DNA of 64,000 nucleotides from JADFNB01 sp036397455 (GTDB lineage Bacteria; Gemmatimonadota; Gemmatimonadetes; Gemmatimonadales; GWC2-71-9). Of the stretch, positions 42,162 to 51,085 are shown in pieces (position 1 is the first letter of the stretch; each line of letters begins with the position of its first letter). A program made the translations under genes and the position numbers. The DNA lies in the NCBI GenBank assembly GCA_036397455.1, contig DASWIX010000079.1:62001-126000 (forward strand), written 5' to 3'. The notes beneath the pieces were generated by a model. The model had not been told where the DNA came from. It ran no database searches and worked only from the letters and a program-made list of their open reading frames with translations.

Positions 42162-42919
42162 TAGACATCGCTGGCCGAGTGGCGGTCTTGACCGTCAATC
42201 GACCCGACAAGATGAACGCGCTGAATGCGGAGACGCGCGCGGCGTTGCTCGACGCGCTCGACGCGCTCGAACGGAACGATGCGGTCCGTGTCGTGGTCCT
42301 CACGGGTGCCGGCCCCAAGGCGTTCGTCGCCGGCGCCGACATCGGGGAGTTCGAGGGTCGCACCCCGGTCGATCAATATCGGGCCATGGGCGGCCGCACG
42401 GTTTTCGACGCGGCGGATCGCTTCCCCAAACCGATCATCGTGGCGATCAACGGCTTTTGCCTTGGCGGCGGCTGCGAGTTGGCCATGGCCTGCGACATCC
42501 GGATCGCGGCCGATACGGCCCGGCTGGGTCAGCCCGAGGTCAACCTCGGGATCCTGCCGGGCGGCGGTGGCACGCAGCGACTCCCGCGCCTGGTGGGCCT
42601 GGGGACGGCACTCAAGCTGCTGTACACGGGCGACCTGATCAACGCCGAAGAGGCGCTGCGCATCGGTTTGGTGGACGAGGTCGTTCCTTCCGCCGAGCTG
42701 ATGCCCCGTGCGCTCGCGCTCGCGGAGCAGATTGCGGCCAAGAGCCCCGTGGCGCTGCGGCTCATCAAGGAAGCCGCGCGGGCCAGCGTCCGCACGCCGC
42801 TCGACGAGGGACAGCGACACGAGCGCACGCTGTTCGGGCTGGCCTTCTCGTCCGGTGACAAGGAAGAAGGCGTGAAGGCGTTCCTCGAGAAACGCGCGCC
42901 GGAATTCACCGGTCGATGA
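42140..42919 (+). CDS. paaF: Enoyl-CoA hydratase PaaF
   Basis: A 259-residue crotonase-fold hydratase (TVNRPDKMNALN, FVAGADIGEF, NGFCLGGGCELAMACDIRIA, LGQPEVNLGILPGGGGTQRL with both catalytic Glu positions). PaaF hydrates 2,3-didehydroadipyl-CoA. ATG 42140 lies inside the end of paaH; the stop overlaps the amidohydrolase as ATGA. Assignment to paaF rather than generic hydratase rests on position next to paaH. Confidence 0.87.
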   Translation: MAEQTVLIDIAGRVAVLTVNRPDKMNALNAETRAALLDALDALERNDAVRVVVLTGAGPKAFVAGADIGEFEGRTPVDQYRAMGGRTVFDAADRFPKPIIVAINGFCLGGGCELAMACDIRIAADTARLGQPEVNLGILPGGGGTQRLPRLVGLGTALKLLYTGDLINAEEALRIGLVDEVVPSAELMPRALALAEQIAAKSPVALRLIKEAARASVRTPLDEGQRHERTLFGLAFSSGDKEEGVKAFLEKRAPEFTGR

Positions 42920-43779
42920 GCGGCGCCCCCGGTGTCACCGACCTCCACATTCACATTCAGCCGTGGCATCAGCTCAAACCCGATGTCGCGCAGGCGATGC
43001 GTGCCGGCAAAGAGGACCACTGGGACCGTCTCATCCACCTGATGGAGGAGCCGTCGGCCCTGCTCGAGGTGATGGACGCGAGCGGCATCTGGCGCGTGGG
43101 CCTGGTCAACTATCCCAGTCCTGACGTCATGGGCTTCACGGACGAGACCAACGAGTTCGCCGCCACCTACGCCAGCGCGGCGCCGGACCGGCTGATCCCG
43201 TACGGCGGGGTGCATCCCCGCTTCACCACCGATCCCGAAGGGCAGGTGGAACGCCTGCTGGAGTTGGGCATCCGCATTCTCAAGATCCATCCCCCGCACC
43301 AGGTGTACCCGGCCAATGCGTACACGGCCGGGCTCGAAGCGCTGGGTCGCATCTATCGGCGTTGCGAGGCACGCGGGTTACCGGTCACCATACACACCGG
43401 CACGTCGATCTTCCCCGGCGCGCGGAGCAAGTACGGCCGGCCGATGGAGATCGACGATGTCGCTATCGACTTCCCGGATCTCACCATCATCATGGCGCAC
43501 GGCGGCCGACCGCTGTGGATGGATGAAGCGTTCTTTGTCCTGCGACGTCACCACAACGTGTATTTGGAGCTGTCCGGCATCCCGCCGCTCAAACTGCTGG
43601 ACTACTTCCCGCGACTGGCGGAAATCGGCGACCGCGTCGTGTGGGGTACCGACTGGCCAAGCCCCGGGGTGCATGACTTGCGGCGCAACCTCGATCAGTT
43701 CATGAGCCTGCCGTTGACCGACGAGCTCAAGACGGCGATCACGCGGGACACCCCATTCCGGTTGATCCCGCCTCGATGA
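42916..43779 (+). CDS. Amidohydrolase-2 family protein
   Basis: A 287-residue metal-dependent TIM-barrel protein. Metal and catalytic positions: DLHIHIQ at the N-terminus, VTIHTGTS, IMAHGG and the C-terminal GTDWPSP. Members of this family decarboxylate or hydrolyse aromatic and ring-derived acids. It is co-directional and overlapping with paaF and the transporter, so it probably handles a compound feeding into or leaving the pathway. Substrate cannot be read from the sequence. Confidence 0.82.
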   Translation: MSGAPGVTDLHIHIQPWHQLKPDVAQAMRAGKEDHWDRLIHLMEEPSALLEVMDASGIWRVGLVNYPSPDVMGFTDETNEFAATYASAAPDRLIPYGGVHPRFTTDPEGQVERLLELGIRILKIHPPHQVYPANAYTAGLEALGRIYRRCEARGLPVTIHTGTSIFPGARSKYGRPMEIDDVAIDFPDLTIIMAHGGRPLWMDEAFFVLRRHHNVYLELSGIPPLKLLDYFPRLAEIGDRVVWGTDWPSPGVHDLRRNLDQFMSLPLTDELKTAITRDTPFRLIPPR

Positions 43780-45191
43780 TGCGGCGGCTGGCGCTCGCGG
43801 CCGGGCCGCTGGCGCTCACCGTCGCCGTCATGGCGCCTGCACCGGGCGCCATGACCGAACCGGCGTGGCGGGTGACGGGATTGGCCGCGTGGATGGCGTT
43901 GTGGTGGCTTTCGGCGGTCGTCCCGCTCGAGGCGACGGCGTTGATCCCGTTGGCCGTCCTGCCACTGTTGGTGCGCACCCCCATCATGGACGTCGCCGCG
44001 CCCTACGCCGATCCGGTGATCTTCTTGTTCCTCGGCGGGTTCTTCCTTGCCGCCACGCTCGAGCGGTGGGGCCTGCATCGCCGATTCGCCACCGCGACCT
44101 TGCGACTGGTGGGGACGGGACCGCGCCGGGTGGTCCTGGCGTTCCTGCTGATCTCGGCCTTCGCCTCGATGTGGCTTTCCAACACCGCGACGGCCGTCAT
44201 GATGTTGCCGATCGCCGCGGCGGTTGCGCACGACCGGGACGGCCTCCCCAAAGGCTTCTCGACCGCGTTGTATCTCGGCGTCGCGTACGGCGCCTCGATC
44301 GGCGGGGTGGCCACGCTCATCGGCACCCCACCCAACGCACTCCTCGCGGCCAACGCGCACGAGCTGATCGGGCGCGACATCAGCTTTGCGAGTTGGCTTC
44401 CCACCGGCCTCCTCGTGGCTGTGCCGATGCTGTTCGGGACGTGGCTGTTCCTGACGACGTTGTTCCGGGTCCCCGCCACACGGTTGCCCGGGACGATGGC
44501 GCCCGCGGTCGACCACCCGGCCGCACCGCTCAGCGGCGGGGACCGCTTCGTCCTCGGCGTATTCGCTGCGACCGCATTGGCCTGGATCGCGCGGACGCCC
44601 AAGCTCATCGGCCCCGTCCACGTTCCCGGTCTCACCGACCTGATGCCCGGCATCTCGGACGCGGGAATCGCCATGTGCGCCGCACTGGCGCTGTTCGCGG
44701 TCCCCCTGCCCCGAGCTCGATTCCGCACCGCACTCGATTGGGAAACGGCCCGCGGCATTCCATGGGGTGTGCTCCTGTTGTTCGGAGGCGGGTTGTCTCT
44801 CGCCACCGCGTTTCAATCCAGCGGCTTGTCGGCGTGGATTGCGGGGCGGCTGGAGGGATTCGCCGGGCTCCCGTTGCCGCTCATCCTGGCCGCTACCGCC
44901 ACCTTGTTCGTGCTGATGACCGAACTGACGAGCAACACGGCGACCGCCGCGGTTGGCCTGCCGTTGATGGCAAGCGTCGCCGGGGGATTGGGGGTCGCTC
45001 CGCTGCCGGTCATGGCGGCGGCGGCGCTCGGATCATCGATGGCGTTCATGCTTCCGGTCGCCACCCCACCGAACGCGATCGTGTTTGGAAGCGGCGCGGT
45101 CGCATCCGGCGATATGGCTCGGGCCGGGGCGGGACTGAACGTCATGGCGATTGTGATTATCACGGTGGTAGTTTGGATAACGCTGGGATGA
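43776..45191 (+). CDS. SLC13/DASS-family anion transporter
   Basis: A 471-residue inner-membrane transporter with about 12 hydrophobic segments. Two SNT motifs of the DASS family are seen (SNTATAVMMLPI near residue 135 and SNTATAAVGLPL near 390), each followed by a re-entrant loop with TPPN (GTPPNALL, ATPPNAIVFG). These carriers import dicarboxylates or sulfate with sodium. As the last gene of the operon it may import an aromatic acid or a dicarboxylate product, but that is not shown. Two ATGs are possible (43776, 43779). Confidence 0.88.
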   Translation: MMRRLALAAGPLALTVAVMAPAPGAMTEPAWRVTGLAAWMALWWLSAVVPLEATALIPLAVLPLLVRTPIMDVAAPYADPVIFLFLGGFFLAATLERWGLHRRFATATLRLVGTGPRRVVLAFLLISAFASMWLSNTATAVMMLPIAAAVAHDRDGLPKGFSTALYLGVAYGASIGGVATLIGTPPNALLAANAHELIGRDISFASWLPTGLLVAVPMLFGTWLFLTTLFRVPATRLPGTMAPAVDHPAAPLSGGDRFVLGVFAATALAWIARTPKLIGPVHVPGLTDLMPGISDAGIAMCAALALFAVPLPRARFRTALDWETARGIPWGVLLLFGGGLSLATAFQSSGLSAWIAGRLEGFAGLPLPLILAATATLFVLMTELTSNTATAAVGLPLMASVAGGLGVAPLPVMAAAALGSSMAFMLPVATPPNAIVFGSGAVASGDMARAGAGLNVMAIVIITVVVWITLG

Positions 45192-45218
45192 GGACGGCAT
45201 TAGGCTGGAGTGGTGCGC

Positions 45219-45629
45219 GTGGATAAGCCCCTGGCTGTAGCGAACTACCGGACCCGCCTCGAGGCGGAAGTCGCGGCGGGTTTCCTCGATAACGCGAGGA
45301 TTCCGTACGTGATTCAATCCGCCGAGGGGATGCTCCATGGACCCCTCGGTGCGGGCGCCACCATTCTGGTGAATCCAGACCATGTTGAAGAGGCACGCCA
45401 GATCCTCATCGGCGATCTCGACCCGGGCGACCAACGACCCCCACCGGAAGCGGTCCGGCTCGGCATCTTCCATGAAGGCCCGGAGTTCGAGCGCGCGGTC
45501 ACGATCCTCGATCGCGAGCAGATCCCCTATCTCGCGACCCCCGGTCAATCCGGCACGCGGCTCTACGTTCGCGCCGAGCACGCCGAACGCGCGCGCCGTC
45601 TCGTACTGCTTTCGGAGGAATCCGCCTGA
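45219..45629 (+). CDS. Protein with two DUF2007-like repeats
   Basis: A 136-residue soluble protein with two similar alpha/beta halves: NYRTRLEAEVAAGFLDNARI..PY followed by VNPDHVEEARQIL, and FERAVTILDREQIPY followed by RAEHAERARRLV. This matches the small DUF2007 (putative signal-transducing) fold in tandem. Function unknown. GTGs at 45210, 45213 and 45219 are all in reach; GGAG eight bases before 45219 favours that start. The stop overlaps the next gene. Confidence 0.65.
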   Translation: MDKPLAVANYRTRLEAEVAAGFLDNARIPYVIQSAEGMLHGPLGAGATILVNPDHVEEARQILIGDLDPGDQRPPPEAVRLGIFHEGPEFERAVTILDREQIPYLATPGQSGTRLYVRAEHAERARRLVLLSEESA

Positions 45630-46006
45630 TGCCCGCCGACCGCCTCTTTGCCGTCATCGGCAGCGTGATGGCGTTGCTGGCCGTAGCCGCCGGCGCGTTT
45701 GGCGCCCACGCGCTCCGGGAACGCCTGACGCCTGAGGTGCTCACGACCTTCGAGACGGCCGCGCGCTATCAGATGTACCACGCGTTCGCGCTGTTCGCGG
45801 CCGGATGGGTCTGGAGCCGGTGGAACGCGCCGCAGGCGGTCTGGGCCGGTTGGTTGTTCGTGGCCGGGATCGTCGTGTTTTCCGGGAGCCTCTATCTGTT
45901 GGCGCTCACGGGAACGCGCTGGTGGGGAGCCGTCACGCCGTTCGGTGGCGCGGCCCTGATTGCCGGCTGGGCCGGCCTGGCGTGGTCGCTGCTGGCGCGG
46001 CCGTGA
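45629..46006 (+). CDS. DUF423-family membrane protein
   Basis: A 125-residue protein with four membrane helices and the DUF423 signature AAGAFGAHALRERL near the N-terminus and FETAARYQMYHAFAL in the middle. The family is widespread and uncharacterised; in Gram-positives it is often called YwdK. ATG 45629 shares a base with the upstream stop (TGATG), and the stop overlaps the next gene (GTGA). Confidence 0.85.
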   Translation: MPADRLFAVIGSVMALLAVAAGAFGAHALRERLTPEVLTTFETAARYQMYHAFALFAAGWVWSRWNAPQAVWAGWLFVAGIVVFSGSLYLLALTGTRWWGAVTPFGGAALIAGWAGLAWSLLARP

Positions 46007-46635
46007 GCAGACAACGGTATACGGTCACCGAACGCCGGATCATCGCGTCGTGCCGCACCCCGCGGATGACCCAGCGGTGGATTCGATCGCTGCGCTATAA
46101 CTGGGAGCGGTCCGGCCGCAGTTTGCTGTCGTTTCGCGGCGTCGTGCGGCGTCGGGCGGCGCATTGCGTGGAGGCGGCGCTGGCGGCCGCGGCAATCATG
46201 GAATACCACGGGTGGCCGCCCCTGCTGTTGGACCTCCAGTCGCAAGACCGGTTGGACCACGTCGTCTTCGCGTTTTGCCACCGGGGCCGCTGGGGCGCGA
46301 TCGGGGCATCGCGCGATGCGGGGTTGCACGGACGGCGTCCGGTGTTTCGCTCGCTACGCGCCTTGGCTCTGAGCTACTATGAGCCATACGTCGATCTCAC
46401 GGCACGCATCGTGGCCTTCGGGTTGGTCGATTTGCAGCGATTCCGCTGGTACGATTGGCGCACGTCAACCCGCAACATGTGGAAGATCGAGCCGTTCATC
46501 GACAGCCAGCCGCACGAGCGTTTGCCCACCGACGATGCACGCTATCGCACGTTACGCGCGGCGTACCGCGCCTATCTCGAACATGGGCCGGCCTCAGGCA
46601 CCCCTCACGTGCGGGGCCGACACACCTGGATGTGA
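46003..46635 (+). CDS. Transglutaminase-like protein
   Basis: A 210-residue protein, probably cytoplasmic, from GTG 46003. A Cys in AAHCVEAALAAAAIMEYHG, a His in DRLDHVVFAF and a following Asp in EPYVDLTARIVAF occur in the order of the Cys-His-Asp triad of transglutaminase/papain-like folds, and WGAIGASRDAGL lies on the strand after the His. I infer a transglutaminase-like hydrolase; the exact family and substrate are unknown. It lies between DUF423 and the aminotransferase without a gap. Confidence 0.5.
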   Translation: MSRQRYTVTERRIIASCRTPRMTQRWIRSLRYNWERSGRSLLSFRGVVRRRAAHCVEAALAAAAIMEYHGWPPLLLDLQSQDRLDHVVFAFCHRGRWGAIGASRDAGLHGRRPVFRSLRALALSYYEPYVDLTARIVAFGLVDLQRFRWYDWRTSTRNMWKIEPFIDSQPHERLPTDDARYRTLRAAYRAYLEHGPASGTPHVRGRHTWM

Positions 46636-46640
46636 CATCA

Positions 46641-47492
46641 ATGACGACCACGGTCTATTTCAACGGCGCGTTCATCGACAAGGCCCGGGTCCACATCTCC
46701 CCCGACGATCGCGGATTTCTCCTCGCGGACGGGATCTACGAGGTCGTCCGCAGCTACGCCGGCCGGTTGTTCGAGTTCGACGCCCATCTCGCGCGGTTGC
46801 GGCACGGGCTTCGCGCGCTGCGTATCGACGGAGTGGACCTCGGCGATATCGAGCGCGTCTTCCGTCACCTGATCGAGCGCAACGGTCTGGCCGCGCAGGA
46901 CGCGATGGTGTACCTCCAGATTACGCGTGGCGCGGCGCCGCGGGTGCACGCGTTTCCGCAGCCGCCCGTGTCGCCCACGCTGTACGTCGAGGCCAAACCG
47001 ATCGTGACGCGCGGTGACGCGCGGGTCGGGATCGGCGTCATCACCGTCCCGGATATCCGCTGGGCGCGGTGCGACATCAAGTCCATCGCCATCCTGGCCA
47101 ATTGCCTGGCGAACCAGCGGGCGCAAGAAGCCGGGGCCGTCGAGGCGATCATGGTGCGGGACGGGGTTGCGCTCGAAGGCAGCGCCACGAGCTTCTTCGC
47201 GATCATCGACGGCGAGGTACGCACCGCTCCCGCATCGAACTACATCCTGCGCAGCGTTACCCGCGGCGTCGTGCTGCGGCTGTGCGCCGAGGCCGGCATC
47301 GCCGCGCGGGAGACATCGGTCTTCGCGCACGAGCTTCCGGACGCCGACGAGCTCTTCCTGGCGGGGACCACCTCGGAAGTCATGCCGATCGTGCAACTCG
47401 ACGGGCAACCGGTCGGCACGGGCAAACCGGGACCGATGACGACGCGATTGGCGGCGTTGTTTCGGGAGCTGACCGATACGCTTCGCGATTGA
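46641..47492 (+). CDS. Class IV aminotransferase (D-amino-acid transaminase type)
   Basis: A 283-residue PLP enzyme. The Lys that forms the Schiff base is in DIKSIAILANCLA, and family motifs YFNGAFIDKA and DGIYEVVRSYAG appear at the N-terminus, with FLAGTTSEVMP near the end. D-amino-acid transaminases and branched-chain transaminases share this fold; the DGIYEV start and the size favour D-alanine aminotransferase, which feeds D-Glu/D-Ala for the cell wall. ATG 46641 is five bases after the upstream stop. Confidence 0.85.
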   Translation: MTTTVYFNGAFIDKARVHISPDDRGFLLADGIYEVVRSYAGRLFEFDAHLARLRHGLRALRIDGVDLGDIERVFRHLIERNGLAAQDAMVYLQITRGAAPRVHAFPQPPVSPTLYVEAKPIVTRGDARVGIGVITVPDIRWARCDIKSIAILANCLANQRAQEAGAVEAIMVRDGVALEGSATSFFAIIDGEVRTAPASNYILRSVTRGVVLRLCAEAGIAARETSVFAHELPDADELFLAGTTSEVMPIVQLDGQPVGTGKPGPMTTRLAALFRELTDTLRD

Positions 47493-47557
47493 CCTGGGCG
47501 CGCCGCGCGGCTACCGTATCCGGCACAATGTCACAGACCCCCATCAAGGCTTTGGTT

Positions 47558-48901
47558 ATGCGCATTCCCCTCCTCGCCACCGGGTTTCTCGCCGTCGTCG
47601 TGGGCACCGCCCGCGCGCAGGCACCGATCCGGTACGACAAGTACGCGCTGGATAACGGGCTCACGGTGTTCCTGGTGGAAGATCACGACACACCGATCGT
47701 CACGATCAACGTGTGGTATAACGTGGGCAGTCGCAACGAGCGGATGGGTCGGTCGGGATTCGCGCATCTGTTCGAGCACATGATGTTCCAGGGCTCGGCC
47801 AACGTCCCCAAAGGGGGGCATCTCCAGCTCATCGAGCGAGCCGGCGGCAATATGAACGGCAGCACGAACGAAGGGCGGACGAACTACTTCGAAACCCTGC
47901 CGGCCAACCGGCTGAATCTCGGCCTGTGGCTCGAAGCCGACCGAATGCGCTCGCTCGCCATTACCGACGGGAACTTCGAAAACCAGCGCGAAACCGTGAA
48001 GGAGGAGCGCCGGCTGCGGGTGGACAATCAGCCCTATGGGCGTGCGTTCACGGATGGATTTACCATCCAGTTCGACTCCTCGACCTGTTTTCCATACGCC
48101 CACACGGTGATCGGGTCGATGGATGATCTGGACGCGGCGCAGACCGCCGACGTGCAGGCGTTCTTCGATCTCTATTACGCCCCCAACAACGCCACGCTTA
48201 CCCTGGTCGGCGATTTCGACCCGGCCAACGCGAAGGCATTGATCCAGCAGTATTTCGGCGACATCCCCCGTGGCGCCGAGCCGCCGCCGATCGAATGCAC
48301 GTTCGAATACGGCACGGCGGGCGGGGCGCGTCAGGTGTGGGAAGATCAACTGGCGAACCTGCCGGCCGTCATGATGACGTTCATGACGCCGCCGCACCGG
48401 GAGGCCGATACGCCGGCGCTCACGCTGCTCGCGACGATTCTCGGCGGAGGCGAAAGCTCGCGACTCAACCGGTCGCTGGTGCGGGACCAGAAGCTCGCGC
48501 TCGGCGCCGGGACATTCAACATGTCGCGGCGCGGTGCCTCCCAGTTTCTGGCGTTCGCGATCGCCAACCAGGGGGTCACGGTCGAAACCATCGAGGCGTC
48601 GCTTCGGGCGGAGCTGGACCGGATCATCGCTGACGGGGTGACGCCGGAGGAGCTGGAGAAGGCGCGCAACGACTTTCGCGCCAGCGATATCTTCGGCCGC
48701 CAGACGACGATGGCAATCGCCGAGGAGATCCAGCACTTCGTGCACTTCCACGATTCCGTCGATGAAATCAACACCGACCTCCAACGCTACATGGCCGTGA
48801 CGGCGGACGACCTCCACCGGGTCGCGCGCACGTACTTCGCGCCGGAAAACTCCCTGTTTCTCATCGTGGTACCCAAGAAGCAAGAGGCGGTACAGCCATG
48901 A
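47558..48901 (+). CDS. M16 zinc peptidase (active)
   Basis: A 447-residue exported M16-family protease. A signal peptide starts at ATG 47558 (MRIPLLATG..., cleavage at ARA-QA); an in-frame ATG at 47528 is the alternative. The inverted zinc motif HLFEH is in GFAHLFEHMMFQG and the third ligand in ETVKEERRLR. M16 proteins cleave small peptides, often as a heterodimer with an inactive partner, which here is the next gene, overlapping by four bases. Confidence 0.92.
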   Translation: MRIPLLATGFLAVVVGTARAQAPIRYDKYALDNGLTVFLVEDHDTPIVTINVWYNVGSRNERMGRSGFAHLFEHMMFQGSANVPKGGHLQLIERAGGNMNGSTNEGRTNYFETLPANRLNLGLWLEADRMRSLAITDGNFENQRETVKEERRLRVDNQPYGRAFTDGFTIQFDSSTCFPYAHTVIGSMDDLDAAQTADVQAFFDLYYAPNNATLTLVGDFDPANAKALIQQYFGDIPRGAEPPPIECTFEYGTAGGARQVWEDQLANLPAVMMTFMTPPHREADTPALTLLATILGGGESSRLNRSLVRDQKLALGAGTFNMSRRGASQFLAFAIANQGVTVETIEASLRAELDRIIADGVTPEELEKARNDFRASDIFGRQTTMAIAEEIQHFVHFHDSVDEINTDLQRYMAVTADDLHRVARTYFAPENSLFLIVVPKKQEAVQP

Positions 48902-50997
48902 AATCGCGCATTCGTTGCTCAGCCCGCGCTGCCATCATGACGCTGGCAGCCGTCGCGGTCATCAACGTCACCGCGGTCGCGCAGTACCCCACCGAGCCGC
49001 CCCCCGCGGCGCCGCTCACCCCATTACGCTTCCCACCGTTTCGCGAGGCGCGACTGGGGAACGGGCTCACGATCGTGCTGGTGGAGAATCACGACCTCCC
49101 CATCGTCAGTATCTCACTTTCCATCCCTACCGGTTCGGTGAGTGAGCCGGCGGGCCGTCAGGGGCTGGCGGGCATGGTGGCCGAGTTGATGACCAAGGGC
49201 ACCGCCACACGCAGCGCGGAGGAGATCGCCGCGACCATCGAGGGGGTCGGCGGGTCGCTCAATGCCGGCGCCGGACAGGACTTCTTCTCGATTTCGTCCA
49301 CGGTGTTGACCGATAACGTCGACCTCGCGTTCACGCTCCTCTCGGACGTCCTGCTCAACGCCACTTACCCCGACGCCGAACTCGAGCTGGCACGGACGCG
49401 CGCGCTGTCAGGCCTGCGCCTCGAGAAGTCCGACCCCGGTGCCCTGGCCGGCCGCTACTTCGCGCGCGCCATCTACGGCGACCATCCGTATGGCCTGCGT
49501 GAGAACGAAACCACGATCCAGGCCATCACCCGCGAGGAGGTGCAGGCGTTTGCCCGGGAGCACCTGCGGCCCGGCGGGACGATGCTCGTCGTGGCAGGTG
49601 ACATGCGGCTCGATCGGGTACGCGACCTGGCAAACCAATACCTGGGCTCGTGGAGCGGGACGGTGCCGGCCCGCTCGTACGGCGCGCCACCGGCGGCACG
49701 CGCGACCGAGATCCTGCTGGTGCATCGCCCCGGCTCCGAGCAGTCGAACATCGTCGTCGGCAACCTCGCGCTGCGCCCGGGCGCCCCGACGTACTATGCC
49801 GCGCGCATCGCGAACAAGGTCCTGGGCGACGGCGTGGACGCCCGCCTGTTCCAGATCCTGCGCGAAGAAAAGAGCTGGACCTACGGGTCGTACTCGAACC
49901 TGAATCGCCCGTTCGACGTGGGGAGATTCCAGGCCACCGCCGAGGTCCGAACCAGCGTGACCGACTCCGCGCTCACGGAGCTGCTGCACCAACTCCGCCG
50001 CATCCGCAGCGAGCCGATCTCCCAGGCGGAGATGGATGCGGCCAGGGGATACCTGATTGGCAGCTTTCCGCTCACGGTGCAAACGCCGCAGCAGATCGCC
50101 GGTCAGGTTTCGACGCAGAAACGACTCAATCTGGGCGACGACTATCTGCAGAAATACCGCGAGCGCCTCGCGGCCGTCACGGCGGTCGACGCCCAACGTG
50201 CGGCGATGCAGATCATTCGCCCCGACTCGGCGGTGATTCTCGTGGTGGGCGACGGCCAACAGATCTACGAGCCGCTGACCGCCATCGCGCCGGTTCGCAT
50301 CATCGATACGGACGGCCACACGCTCACCCCGGCCGACCTCACTCCCGAGATCACCGCGGTCACGTTGGACGCGTCGCAGCTCGCGCCGCGCCGGGATTCG
50401 CTCGCGGTCCTCGTGCAGGGCACGCCGTTCGGGGGCATGACCACCGAGATCCGGCTCGAGGGGGATGAACTCGTGTACCTCTCCAAGACCGCCATCCCGG
50501 CCGCGGGCGTCAATCAGGAGACCACGGTGCGGATGGCGGTGGGCACACTCGTGCTGCGTTCGGTGCACCAGGTCGGCCAGTTCCAGGGCGCAAGCGGGGA
50601 AACGAATCTCCGCGTCGCGGGCGGGCGGATCACGGGCAACGCGCAGACCCCACAACCGGGCGGGACCATCAAAGAGACGGCGATCGACACCGTCCTCGCC
50701 GCCGGCGTCCTCGCCTCAGAACAGCTTCAGGCCTTGCTCCCCGCCATGCCGCTGGCTGAAGGCGCCACGATCACCATCAGCGTGCTCGACAGCGAGGACG
50801 CAACCATCACGCCGTACACGGTGAAAGTCGAGGCCGTCGAGGACGTCACGGTGTTGGCCGGCACCTTCGCCGTGTTCCGGGTCAGCATGAGCGGCGGGAG
50901 TCAGCAGTTCACCTTCTATGTCACACGCGATACACCGCGGCGGATCGTGAAGATGGAAATCGTAGGACAGCCGGTGGCGTTCGAGCTAGTGCAATAG
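48898..50997 (+). CDS. Inactive M16 partner with an extra C-terminal domain
   Basis: A 699-residue exported protein. Residues about 45-460 are M16-like (LGNGLTIVLVENHDLP, GAGQDFFSIS), but the zinc motif region reads GLAGMVAELMTKGT, without H-x2-E-H, so it should not be catalytic. Residues about 465-699 are an added beta-rich domain resembling DUF3108-type lipocalin-like modules. The pair with the preceding active M16 protein follows the known active/inactive architecture. The fused domain may dock substrates or lipids; that is inference. Confidence 0.87.
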   Translation: MKSRIRCSARAAIMTLAAVAVINVTAVAQYPTEPPPAAPLTPLRFPPFREARLGNGLTIVLVENHDLPIVSISLSIPTGSVSEPAGRQGLAGMVAELMTKGTATRSAEEIAATIEGVGGSLNAGAGQDFFSISSTVLTDNVDLAFTLLSDVLLNATYPDAELELARTRALSGLRLEKSDPGALAGRYFARAIYGDHPYGLRENETTIQAITREEVQAFAREHLRPGGTMLVVAGDMRLDRVRDLANQYLGSWSGTVPARSYGAPPAARATEILLVHRPGSEQSNIVVGNLALRPGAPTYYAARIANKVLGDGVDARLFQILREEKSWTYGSYSNLNRPFDVGRFQATAEVRTSVTDSALTELLHQLRRIRSEPISQAEMDAARGYLIGSFPLTVQTPQQIAGQVSTQKRLNLGDDYLQKYRERLAAVTAVDAQRAAMQIIRPDSAVILVVGDGQQIYEPLTAIAPVRIIDTDGHTLTPADLTPEITAVTLDASQLAPRRDSLAVLVQGTPFGGMTTEIRLEGDELVYLSKTAIPAAGVNQETTVRMAVGTLVLRSVHQVGQFQGASGETNLRVAGGRITGNAQTPQPGGTIKETAIDTVLAAGVLASEQLQALLPAMPLAEGATITISVLDSEDATITPYTVKVEAVEDVTVLAGTFAVFRVSMSGGSQQFTFYVTRDTPRRIVKMEIVGQPVAFELVQ

Positions 50998-51015
50998 ACG
51001 GCGGATCATGCATGT

Positions 51016-51075
51016 GGGGGCGCACGGCCGTTGGGGCGCAGGGCCGTGTTGGGGCGCACGGCCGTGCGCCCCAAC
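51016..51075. repeat. Short GC repeat ending in a perfect palindrome (probable terminator)
   Basis: The motif GGGGCGCACGGCCGT occurs about three times in a row (near 51017, 51033 with one change, and 51051). The last copy completes a perfect 28-base palindrome (51048-51075) with arm GTTGGGGCGCACGG. It lies between the convergent M16 and caspase genes, where a bidirectional terminator is expected. It is a different family from the CCCGCCCT/AGGGCGGG repeats. Confidence 0.65.
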
Positions 51076-51085
51076 GCGGCACCGC

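Noticed and set aside
33273..45191. Horizontal transfer of the paa operon as a mobile island
   Set aside because: Base composition and overlap style match the neighbouring genes, and there is no integrase, tRNA junction or flanking repeat.
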